A stretch of 12,539 nt of DNA, from positions 1 through 12,539 of the forward strand of contig JAJRUE010000033.1 of NCBI GenBank assembly GCA_024277955.1. The letters are read 5' to 3'. The notes under the pieces are model-generated. The model did no database searches and had not been told where the DNA came from. It saw only the letters and a list, made by a program, of their open reading frames with translations. Numbering within the stretch: position 1 is the stretch's first letter; each line of letters begins with the position of its first letter. Source of the stretch: Alphaproteobacteria bacterium. GTDB taxonomy: Bacteria > Pseudomonadota > Alphaproteobacteria > Rhodobacterales > Rhodobacteraceae. Of this stretch, positions 5,991-12,539 are shown piece by piece. The translations under genes and the position numbers were made by a program.

Positions 5991-6841
5991 GAGCCGCCGA
6001 AACACCGTTGCGCCTGCTGCGCCGCCTGGCCGCCTGGCGGTCGCGCCCGCAACTGGTGCACCACGAGGTGACGCTGGCGGGCTGGCGCGGAGCGGACATG
6101 ACCATCGCGGTGCTGGCGGACCTGCATGTGGTTGCGCCATGGACCCAGCTGCGCGACCTGCGCCGGATTGCGCGCCAGGTGAACGGGCTGGAGCCGGACA
6201 TGGTGGTGCTGGCCGGGGACTTTCTGGCCGGGCAGACCATTCCCGGGCGCCGGGCCGCGGCGGACGATATCATTGCGGCGCTGGGCGAACTGCAGGCCCG
6301 GCTGGGGGTGTTCGCGATCCTGGGCAACCACGACTGGTTCGATTGCCCGCTGGCGCGCGAACGCGACTTTGCGCATTGTTCGGTGATCGATGCGCTTGAG
6401 TCGTCCGCCTTTCGCCTGCTGCGCAACGAAGCGGTGGCGCTGGATCACGGCGACAGGTTCTGGCTGGTGGGCTTTGACAGCCAGCGCCCGACCCCGGCCG
6501 ACTGGCGCAAGCCGCTGCACGACCCCGAACGCGCCTTTGCCGCGGTGCCCGAGGGCGCGCCTGCGATCCTGCTGGCGCATGAGCCGGATTATTTCGCCCA
6601 GGCCGACGGGCGCGCGGGGCTGCAGATCAGCGGCCACACCCACGGCGGGCAGCTCAACCTGTTCGGCTGGCGCCCGGTGGTGCCGTCGCGCTATCGCGGG
6701 CGCTATGCCTGGGGGCACCTGCGCGAAGGCGGCCGGTCGCTGGTGGTCTCTGGCGGGATCGGCTTTTCGGGGGTGCCGCTGCGCATCGGCATCGCCCCCG
6801 AGATCACCGTGATCCGGGTGCGCGGCGCCGACGCAACGTAA
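5987..6841 (+). CDS. Metallophosphoesterase (YaeI/YkuE-like)
   Basis: This 284-residue calcineurin-like phosphoesterase hydrolyses phosphomono- or diesters with a two-metal centre. All motifs are visible in order: ADLH (D45, H47), AGDF (D78), LGNHDW (N114, H115), LAHEPD (H198) and GHTHGGQ (H217, H219). The N-terminus is basic (LRLLRRLAAWRSRPQ) and lacks a clear membrane span, although some relatives carry a TM helix there. The GTG at 5987 is chosen because GTGA joins it to the marR stop; the reading frame continues upstream only over marR coding sequence. No strong ribosome site precedes it, in keeping with translational coupling. The overlap implies co-transcription with the regulator. Relatives include enzymes acting on lipid-type phosphoesters, but the substrate cannot be read here, and no link to aromatic catabolism is evident. 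Confidence 0.92.
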   Translation: MRAAETPLRLLRRLAAWRSRPQLVHHEVTLAGWRGADMTIAVLADLHVVAPWTQLRDLRRIARQVNGLEPDMVVLAGDFLAGQTIPGRRAAADDIIAALGELQARLGVFAILGNHDWFDCPLARERDFAHCSVIDALESSAFRLLRNEAVALDHGDRFWLVGFDSQRPTPADWRKPLHDPERAFAAVPEGAPAILLAHEPDYFAQADGRAGLQISGHTHGGQLNLFGWRPVVPSRYRGRYAWGHLREGGRSLVVSGGIGFSGVPLRIGIAPEITVIRVRGADAT

Positions 6842-6896
6842 CTGAGGCGCGACCGGCCCCGGGTGGGCTATTGTGCGCCCAACAGAAGGACTGCAC

Positions 6897-8072
6897 ATGG
6901 ACGACATCGTTATTCTGGGCGGCGCGCGCACCGCGATCGGCACCTTTGGCGGCGCGCTCAGGAACATCCGCCCCATCGATCTCGCGGCCACCGCCGCGCG
7001 CGCGGCGCTGGAACGGTCCGGCGTCGACCCGGCGCAGATCGGCCAGGTGGTGTTCGGCACCGTGATCAACACCGAACCGGCCGACATGTATCTGAGCCGC
7101 ATGGCCGCCATGCAGGCCGGCGTGCCGGAAACCGTGCCGGCGATGAACGTGAACCGTCTGTGCGGCTCGGGCACTCAAGCGGTGGTGTCGGCGGTGCAGG
7201 CGCTGGCGCTGGGGGATGCGGATTTCGCGCTTGCCGGCGGCGCCGAAAGCATGAGCCGCGCGCCCTACATCCTGCCCGCCGCCCGCTGGGGTCAGAAAAT
7301 GGGCGACGTGGGCGCGCTGGACATGCTGCTGGGCACGCTGAACTGCCCCTTTGGCAGCGGCCACATGGGGGTGACGGCGGAAAACATCGCCGCCCGCCAC
7401 GGTATCAGCCGCGAAGATCAGGATGCCTTTGCCCTGCTCAGCCAGACCCGCGCCGCGCACGCCATCGCCCAAGGCCGGTTCGCCGAACAGATCGTGCCGG
7501 TGGAAATCAGATCGCGGCGCGAAACCGTGCTGTTCGACGTGGATGAACACCCAAAGGAAACCTCGGCCGAGGCGCTGGCGGCGTTGCGACCGGCCTTCCA
7601 GAAGGGGGGCACGGTGACCGCCGGCAATGCCAGCGGCATCAACGACGGCGCCGCCGCGCTGGTGCTGGCGCGCGCCGATGCCGCCCGCAGCGCGGGGCTG
7701 ACGCCGCGCGCACGGGTGCTGGGGTATGGCCATTCCGGGGTCAGCCCGGACGTGATGGGGCTGGGCCCGATCCCGGCGGTGCGCCAGCTGCTTGACCGCA
7801 CCAGCCTGAGCGTTGACGACTTTGACGTGATCGAAAGCAACGAAGCCTTTGCCGCCCAGGCCCTGGCCGTCAGCCGCGAGCTGGGCTTTGATCCGGACCG
7901 TGTGAACCCCAACGGCGGGGCCATCGCGCTGGGCCATCCGGTGGGGGCGACCGGCGCGCTGATCACCGTCAAGGCGCTTTACGAACTCGAACGCATCGGC
8001 GGGCAGCGGGCGCTGATCACCCTGTGCATCGGCGGCGGTCAGGGCATCGCGCTGGCGATCGAGCGCCTCTGA
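6897..8072 (+). CDS. Acetyl-CoA C-acyltransferase / beta-ketothiolase (BktB-like)
   Basis: This 391-residue thiolase catalyses reversible thiolytic cleavage of a 3-ketoacyl-CoA, or condensation of two acyl-CoAs. The catalytic residues are visible: nucleophile C89 (NRLCGSGTQ), N315 (ESNEAF), H347 (LGHPVGATGA) and C377 (LCIGGGQG). The block TEPADMYLSRMAAMQAG and the GAESMSRAPYILPAARWG stretch strongly resemble the Cupriavidus beta-ketothiolase BktB, which accepts C4 and longer substrates; that is a family resemblance recalled from memory, not an alignment. The ATG at 6897 follows GAAGGA with a 6-base spacer, 55 bases after the phosphoesterase. No phaB- or fad-type partner is adjacent, so the role could be acetoacetyl-CoA cleavage, fatty acid breakdown or PHA supply. 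Since fumarylacetoacetase releases acetoacetate, a link to that pathway is possible but unproven. Confidence 0.95.
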   Translation: MDDIVILGGARTAIGTFGGALRNIRPIDLAATAARAALERSGVDPAQIGQVVFGTVINTEPADMYLSRMAAMQAGVPETVPAMNVNRLCGSGTQAVVSAVQALALGDADFALAGGAESMSRAPYILPAARWGQKMGDVGALDMLLGTLNCPFGSGHMGVTAENIAARHGISREDQDAFALLSQTRAAHAIAQGRFAEQIVPVEIRSRRETVLFDVDEHPKETSAEALAALRPAFQKGGTVTAGNASGINDGAAALVLARADAARSAGLTPRARVLGYGHSGVSPDVMGLGPIPAVRQLLDRTSLSVDDFDVIESNEAFAAQALAVSRELGFDPDRVNPNGGAIALGHPVGATGALITVKALYELERIGGQRALITLCIGGGQGIALAIERL

Positions 8073-8103
8073 AAGGGTTGAAAGACAGGGTTTTTCGCGC
8101 CGG

Positions 8104-8118
8104 TTAACATCCTGTTCA
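8104..8118 (+). promoter_or_regulatory. Possible CtrA-type half-site pair upstream of the histidine kinase
   Basis: TTAACATCCTGTTCA fits the alphaproteobacterial CtrA consensus TTAA-N7-TTAA with one mismatch (second half TTCA), and a C follows as in the extended consensus. It also lies in an imperfect inverted repeat, CCGGTTAAC-ATCCT-GTTCACCGG (8100-8122, 8 of 9 paired). I found no well-spaced -10 element for it, so this is a tentative call. Confidence 0.3.
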
Positions 8119-8150
8119 CCGGAAACTGTCTAGGCTTGTCCCGATATGCA

Positions 8151-8164
8151 GGGCCAAAAGGCCC
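8151..8164 (+). other. Hairpin in the histidine kinase leader
   Basis: GGGCC-AAAA-GGCCC forms a perfect 5-bp GC stem with a four-base loop, ending 8 bases before the GGAG ribosome site (8173-8176) of the kinase gene. No T-run follows, so it is not an intrinsic terminator. It could affect translation or mRNA stability. Confidence 0.4.
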
Positions 8165-8184
8165 GTCCGGTCGGAGACATGTGA

Positions 8185-10476
8185 ATGAGCCTTGCTGACG
8201 CGCTTGCCCAGGAACGCCGTGCGCGGTTGGCCGCCGAACGGCTGTTGGAGCTGAAACAGAAGGAACTGCTGGCGGCAAACGCCCAGCTGTCGCGTCATGC
8301 GCTGACGCTCACCGACGAGATCGTCGAAAAACGCGAGGAGGTCGAAGAAGTTCGCCACGTGGCCGAAGAGCTGCGCGACCAAAAAGAGCGGGTTCTGCAG
8401 GATCTGGAACAGGCCCATGAAGAGGTCGACATCGTTCAGCGGCGGCTGTGGCATTCGGTCGAAACCATCCAGGACGGGTTCGCGGTTTTCGACAGGAATG
8501 ACACGCTTTTGGTGGCAAACCCGGCCTATCTTGCGGTTTTCGACGAAATGGAATGTGTGGCGCCGGGAATTTCCTACCGCGACATCATCCAGATCCTTGT
8601 GGAAGAGGGGATCGTCGACACCGGCGATCTGGACCCTCAGGCCTGGTGCGCCGACATGCTGGAACGCTGGAAATCGCCGCAGCCCAAGGCGCGCACCATC
8701 AAGTTGTGGAACAACCGCTTCATCAAGCTGATGGACCGGCGTTCGGCCACCGGCGACACGGTTTCGCTGGCGCTGGACATCACCGACACGATCCGGCGCG
8801 AAAAGGATCTGGAAGAAGCGCTGTTGCGCGCCGAAAGCGCCAATCGCGCGAAATCCGCCTTTCTCGCCAAGATGAGCCACGAATTGCGCACCCCGATGAA
8901 CGGCGTCGTGGGGATGGCCGATCTGCTGTGCGAAACCTCGCTGGACGAAGAACAGAAACTGTTTGTCGACACCATCCGCAGTTCGGGCGATTCGCTGCTG
9001 AAACTGATCAATGACGTGCTCGATTTTTCCAAGATGGAAGCGGCCAAGCTGGTGCTGCACAAGGAAGAATTCGACCTCGAACGCACCCTGACCGAGGTGC
9101 TGATGCTGTTCCAGCCGGCGGTCAAGGAAAAGGCCGTGGACCTGGTGGTGGATTACGACATGTTCCTGCCCACCACCTTTGTCGGCGATCCGGGCAGGTT
9201 CCGGCAGATCCTGACCAACCTGATCGGCAATGCGGTCAAGTTCACCTCTAGCGGTCATGTGATGGTGCGCGCGGTGGGGCTGCCCGATGGCGACACCGAC
9301 AATTACCGCATCCACGTATCGGTGGAAGACACCGGGCCGGGCATCCCGGCCGACATGATCGACCACATATTTGGCGAGTTCAACCAGGTCGAGGATGAAC
9401 AGAACCGCAAGTTCGAAGGCACCGGGCTGGGCCTGGCGATCACCAAGCAGCTGGTGACGCTGATGGGCGGCAAGATCTGGATGGACAGCGAAGAGGGCAA
9501 GGGGTCGAACTTTGGCTTTTACGTGCCGTTGCCGGCGCCCAAGACCGCGACCTTTCACCTGGACAACATCCCCAACTGGGTTGATCGGATCATCATGGTC
9601 AGCCGGCCAAGTCAGGCCGCGCGCATCCTCACCAGCCAGCTGCAGATCCTGGGGGCGGACGTGGCGTCGCGCACGCCAGACGACTTTATCGCCGACCCCG
9701 AAACCAAGCCCGGCGACGTCGTGGTTATCGACGCCGAACGCACCATGCAGACCGGGTCGCGGGTGATCCGAGCGATCCAGGCGAGTGGCGCGCAGGTGCC
9801 GGTGGTTCTGATGCAAAACCTGCAGGACAACGATGACAGCGCCGGCTACCAGCCGCTGCAAATGGTCAACAAGCCGACCGGCCGCAAGATCCTGATCAAC
9901 GCGATCGCGGCGTTCGATCCCCCCGCCAGGGCTGCCGAAGACGCCCCCGCATACCCCGTTCCGGCACCGGCGGAACAGGACGAGGCACCGGTTTCTGACC
10001 AAGGTGCCGTGGCCGTTGCGCCCCCGGCCCCGCGAAAAATGCGGGTGCTGGCGGCCGAGGACAACAAGACGAACCGGCTGGTGTTCTCGAAACTGGTGCG
10101 CAAGCTGGATGTCGATCTCGCCTTTGCCGAAAACGGTGTCGAAGCCGTGGAAAAATGGAAGGAAATGCGCCCCGACATCCTGTTCATGGATATCTCGATG
10201 CCGATCATGGACGGCAAGGAAGCAACGCGCCGCATCCGCGAGATCGAGGCCTCGGAAGGGGCGGCGCGCACCCCGATCGTCGCCCTGACCGCGCATGCCC
10301 TGAGCGGCGACGACGAAGACATCCTGGCCGCCGGACTGGACCACTACCTGACCAAACCCTTGAAAAAGGACGCGATTTTCGAACAGATCGGCAAGGCGGT
10401 GCCGCAAGACGCCACGCCCCCCTTTGCCGAAGCCGAAGCCGAACCGGCCCAGCCCGGTCGTCTTGCCGCGAACTGA
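8185..10476 (+). CDS. Soluble PAS-domain hybrid histidine kinase with C-terminal receiver
   Basis: This 763-residue sensor kinase has no membrane span. In order: a long charged coiled coil (about 1-88); a PAS-like domain (about 90-200, from WHSVETIQDGFAVFDRNDTLL); a HisKA dimer/phosphotransfer region with SHELRTPMNG (H232); and a HATPase domain with N box LTNLIGNAVKF (N349), G1 EDTGPGIP (381-388) and G2 GTGLGLAIT (412-420). A degenerate receiver-like domain follows (about 467-575), then a Pro/Ala/Glu linker (about 577-617), a full receiver with E625/D626, phospho-acceptor D669 (FMDISMP), T702 and K724 (TKP), and an acidic tail. Signal should pass H232 to D669 and then to a histidine phosphotransfer protein encoded elsewhere, since no partner lies nearby. 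The ATG at 8185 follows GGAG with an 8-base spacer; the earlier ATG at 8179 is followed directly by TGA. The ligand is not evident. Confidence 0.95.
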   Translation: MSLADALAQERRARLAAERLLELKQKELLAANAQLSRHALTLTDEIVEKREEVEEVRHVAEELRDQKERVLQDLEQAHEEVDIVQRRLWHSVETIQDGFAVFDRNDTLLVANPAYLAVFDEMECVAPGISYRDIIQILVEEGIVDTGDLDPQAWCADMLERWKSPQPKARTIKLWNNRFIKLMDRRSATGDTVSLALDITDTIRREKDLEEALLRAESANRAKSAFLAKMSHELRTPMNGVVGMADLLCETSLDEEQKLFVDTIRSSGDSLLKLINDVLDFSKMEAAKLVLHKEEFDLERTLTEVLMLFQPAVKEKAVDLVVDYDMFLPTTFVGDPGRFRQILTNLIGNAVKFTSSGHVMVRAVGLPDGDTDNYRIHVSVEDTGPGIPADMIDHIFGEFNQVEDEQNRKFEGTGLGLAITKQLVTLMGGKIWMDSEEGKGSNFGFYVPLPAPKTATFHLDNIPNWVDRIIMVSRPSQAARILTSQLQILGADVASRTPDDFIADPETKPGDVVVIDAERTMQTGSRVIRAIQASGAQVPVVLMQNLQDNDDSAGYQPLQMVNKPTGRKILINAIAAFDPPARAAEDAPAYPVPAPAEQDEAPVSDQGAVAVAPPAPRKMRVLAAEDNKTNRLVFSKLVRKLDVDLAFAENGVEAVEKWKEMRPDILFMDISMPIMDGKEATRRIREIEASEGAARTPIVALTAHALSGDDEDILAAGLDHYLTKPLKKDAIFEQIGKAVPQDATPPFAEAEAEPAQPGRLAAN

Positions 10477-10484
10477 GCCGCCGG

Positions 10485-11003
10485 TTACGGCGCTTCGCGC
10501 AGCACCTCGAGAAAGGCCGCGCCAAAACGTTCGGCGCGGCGCTCGCCCAATATGCGCGTCAGGCTGGCGGCGTCGGGGGCCGACAACTGCGCGACCTTGG
10601 CCAGCAGCGACGCCGAACAGGTCATCGGCTTGTCGGTCCCTTCGGCGCCGCGCGCCAGGTCGTTTTGGACCTCTAGCAGCCGGTCGAACAGCCCACCGGC
10701 ATCGCGCCCGGCCAGCCGGCGGCGCGATGGGTGGGTTTCGGCTGCCGGGGCGCCGGTGATCACCTGCAGAAAGATATCCCCGAAGCGTTCCAGCTTGGTC
10801 GCGCCTACGCCGTTGATGCGGGCCATGTCGTCCAGCGTGGCGGGGCGCTTTTCGGCCATTTCGATCAGGGTTCGGTCGGTGAAGATCACATAGGCCGGCA
10901 CCCGCGCCTCTTCGGCCAGCGCCCGCCGTTTGGCCTTGAGCGCCGAAAGCAGCGGCGCGTCTTCTTCCGACACCAGCATTTTCGCCGCCGGCCGGGCGGC
11001 AGC
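10485..11003 (-). pseudogene. recQ: Detached HRDC/C-terminal region of recQ (downstream of an in-frame amber codon)
   Basis: This frame is the direct, same-frame continuation of recQ after the TAG at 11004-11006. Eight codons (AAARPAAK) lead to an ATG at 10979, then 164 more residues run to the TAA at 10485. It contains an HRDC domain (ALKAKRRALAEEARVPAYVIF...LIEMAEKRP...GVGATKLERFGD) and a second helical C-terminal region (SLLAKVAQLSAPDAASL...RRAERFG). HRDC helps RecQ bind particular DNA structures. No other lesion is seen, so damage is limited to one codon. The ATG lacks a good ribosome site (GGCGGCGAAA precedes it), so independent translation is doubtful. It converges on the histidine kinase gene with 8 bases between stop codons. 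Confidence 0.8.
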
Positions 11004-12527
11004 CTATTGCACCGTGTCGCGGCGCAAGGTGATGCTGGCTTCGCCGCGCAGGATCGGGCGTGCGCCCTCCATCATCCGCAACGCGCCGTGGCGATCCGGA
11101 TCGGGACGCACCAGGTCACGGCCCAGCATCTGGCGAAAGATCGCCTGCCACTGGCGCCGGTCGAATTCGCGCCCGACGCCAAAGGTCGGCAGGTTGTCAT
11201 GGCCGCGCTGGCGCACCTTGTCGGTTTCATTGCCCAGCAGGATATCGATCAGGTGACCGGCGCCGAAATATTCGCCCGTGCGCAGGATCGCCGACAGCGC
11301 CTTGCGCACCGCTTGCGTGCCGTCGAACAGCTCGGGCGGCGTGGCGCACAGATCGCAGTTGCCACAGGGTTCGGTGGTTTCCCCGAAATAGCCCAGCAGG
11401 GCCTGGCGCCGGCAGGCCAGGGCTTCGCAAAGTCCCAGCAGCGCGTTCAGGCGGCCGTGGTCGGCGCGGCGGCGTTCGGCGGGGGCCGGGCTTTCGTCGA
11501 TCTGGGCGCGGCGAAAGCGGATGTCGTCAGCGCCGTAAAGCGCCAGCGTCTGGGCCGGGGCCCCGTCGCGCCCGGCGCGGCCGATTTCCTGGTAGTAGGC
11601 CTCGATCGACTTGGGCAGGTCGGCATGCGCCACCCAGCGAATGTCAGGCTTGTCGATACCCATGCCAAAGGCCACGGTCGCCACCACGATCAGCCCGTCT
11701 TCGCGCTGAAACCGGCGTTCCACGTCGCGGCGCGCCCGGGCATCCATGCCGCCGTGGTAGTGGCAGGCGGTGTGGCCATCTTCGCCCAGCGCGCGGGCAA
11801 GCGTTTCGGTTTTCGCCCGCGTGCCGCAATAGACGATCCCCGGCTGGCCGCGGCGTTGGTCGGCAAAGGCCAGGATCTGTTTGCGCGGGGAATTCTTGGC
11901 CGCAAAGGCCAGGTGGATGTTGGGCCGGTCGAACCCGTGCAGAAACACCTGCGGCTGCGCCCCGTCGAACAGGCGGGCGATGATTTCGCCGCGGGTTTCT
12001 TCGTCGGCGGTGGCGGTAAAGGCGGCCAGCGGCACGCCCAGCGCGCGACGCAGATCGCCGATGCGCAGGTAGTCGGGGCGAAAATCGTGGCCCCACTGGG
12101 AAACGCAATGCGCTTCGTCCACCGCGATCAGGCTGGTGCCGATACGCCGCAACAGGTTCAGCGTCCCGCCCGAGGCCAGCCTTTCGGGCGCCATGTAAAG
12201 CAGTTTCAGCCGCCCGGCATCAAGCGCCGAAAACACCGCGTCGGTTTCCTCTTCGGTGTTGCCCGAGGTCAGCGCCCCGGCTTCCACCCCGGCCGCACGC
12301 AACGCCCGCACCTGGTCGCGCATCAGCGCGATCAGGGGCGAAATCACCACCGTCACCACATCGCGCATCAGGGCAGGCAGTTGAAAGCAAAGGGATTTCC
12401 CGCCCCCAGTCGGCATGATCGCAAGCGCGTTCCGACCCGCCGCGACCGCTTCGACGATCTCGGCCTGGCCGGGGCGGAATTCGTCAAAGCCGAAGACCGA
12501 GGATAGTAGTGCGGATGCCTCTGGCAT
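11004..12527 (-). CDS. recQ: ATP-dependent DNA helicase RecQ, ending at an in-frame amber codon before HRDC
   Basis: This 507-residue RecQ core unwinds DNA 3' to 5' during recombination and fork repair. Visible are the Q motif region (FGFDEFRPGQ, 12-21), Walker A (MPTGGGKSLCFQLPAL, K44), the DEAH box (VDEAHCVSQWGHDFRPDY, 137-140), motif III (AFTATA, about 169), motif VI (QEIGRAGRDG, 313-322), four zinc-binding cysteines (C372, C388, C391, C394) and the RQC winged-helix region (about 400-505). Normal bacterial RecQ continues into HRDC; here TAG at 11004-11006 interrupts the same open frame, which continues for 172 more codons. Reading through would give about 680 residues. The E. coli RecQ core without HRDC is an active helicase, so this product may work. 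The ATG at 12527 has only a weak upstream AGG. A base error or a recent nonsense mutation (for example CAG or GAG to TAG) are the simplest causes. Confidence 0.93.
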   Translation of the reverse strand: MPEASALLSSVFGFDEFRPGQAEIVEAVAAGRNALAIMPTGGGKSLCFQLPALMRDVVTVVISPLIALMRDQVRALRAAGVEAGALTSGNTEEETDAVFSALDAGRLKLLYMAPERLASGGTLNLLRRIGTSLIAVDEAHCVSQWGHDFRPDYLRIGDLRRALGVPLAAFTATADEETRGEIIARLFDGAQPQVFLHGFDRPNIHLAFAAKNSPRKQILAFADQRRGQPGIVYCGTRAKTETLARALGEDGHTACHYHGGMDARARRDVERRFQREDGLIVVATVAFGMGIDKPDIRWVAHADLPKSIEAYYQEIGRAGRDGAPAQTLALYGADDIRFRRAQIDESPAPAERRRADHGRLNALLGLCEALACRRQALLGYFGETTEPCGNCDLCATPPELFDGTQAVRKALSAILRTGEYFGAGHLIDILLGNETDKVRQRGHDNLPTFGVGREFDRRQWQAIFRQMLGRDLVRPDPDRHGALRMMEGARPILRGEASITLRRDTVQ

Positions 12528-12539
12528 GGGGCCTGTTCC

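Noticed and set aside
6864..6881. TGGGC...GCCCA hairpin and a TATTGT promoter-like word ahead of the thiolase
   Set aside because: The stem is 5 bp with an 8-base loop and no -35 element is found at proper spacing from TATTGT, so neither a terminator nor a promoter is supported.
8116..10407. Very long open frame (763 codons) on the minus strand opposite the histidine kinase
   Set aside because: It mirrors the kinase gene, is rich in His, Gln, Arg and Gly with no recognisable domain, and is a typical antisense shadow in GC-rich DNA. The plus-strand frame has all the kinase motifs.
11004..11006. Recoding of the amber codon in recQ as pyrrolysine or programmed read-through
   Set aside because: Pyrrolysine is not expected in this group, the following bases do not match the known CARYYA read-through context, and RecQ is not a known recoded gene. 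A nonsense mutation or a base error is simpler.
10731..12506. 591-codon open frame on the plus strand opposite recQ
   Set aside because: Antisense shadow of recQ with no family motif or ribosome site; recQ motifs on the minus strand are unambiguous.

Overview
The window is GC-rich DNA (by eye about 65% GC) with dense, short-spaced genes. Codon choice, the protein flavours and one intergenic motif of a kind I recall from Roseobacter-group genomes point to an alphaproteobacterium of the Rhodobacterales. This is an inference from the sequence; no rRNA or other marker gene is present. I see no tRNA, CRISPR array, insertion sequence, phage gene or integrase.

Left half, minus strand (1-4353): a leftward operon starts at a good promoter (about 4325-4353) and reads fumarylacetoacetase (fahA), a metallo-beta-lactamase-fold protein, a PHBH-type FAD monooxygenase, a 66-residue DUF2783-type protein, and a VOC/glyoxalase-fold protein cut by the window edge. 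Fumarylacetoacetase is the last enzyme of homogentisate breakdown. The large flavoprotein directly coupled to a tiny protein resembles the two-component 3-hydroxyphenylacetate 6-hydroxylase MhaA/MhaB of Pseudomonas putida U, which makes homogentisate. The operon is therefore read as an aromatic (homogentisate-type) catabolic operon. Homogentisate dioxygenase and maleylacetoacetate isomerase are not in view.

Middle (4367-6841): a minus-strand DUF808/YedI-type membrane protein separates fahA from a plus-strand MarR-family regulator. The regulator overlaps a metallophosphoesterase gene by 4 bases (GTGA). A palindrome in the -35/-10 spacer of the fahA promoter and a second palindrome just upstream of the marR ribosome binding site agree at 13 of 18 positions in the same register. 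This points to the MarR protein as the local, autoregulated controller of the aromatic operon.

Right half (6897-12527): a BktB-like thiolase and a soluble PAS-containing hybrid histidine kinase run rightward. The kinase converges, with only 8 bases between stop codons, on a leftward recQ gene. recQ is broken by a single in-frame amber codon between its helicase/RQC core and its HRDC region; the reading frame is otherwise open to its natural end.

The points most worth a second look are the loss of all three second-zinc ligands in the metallo-beta-lactamase-fold protein, the matched operator pair, the MhaAB-like hydroxylase module and the amber-split recQ.
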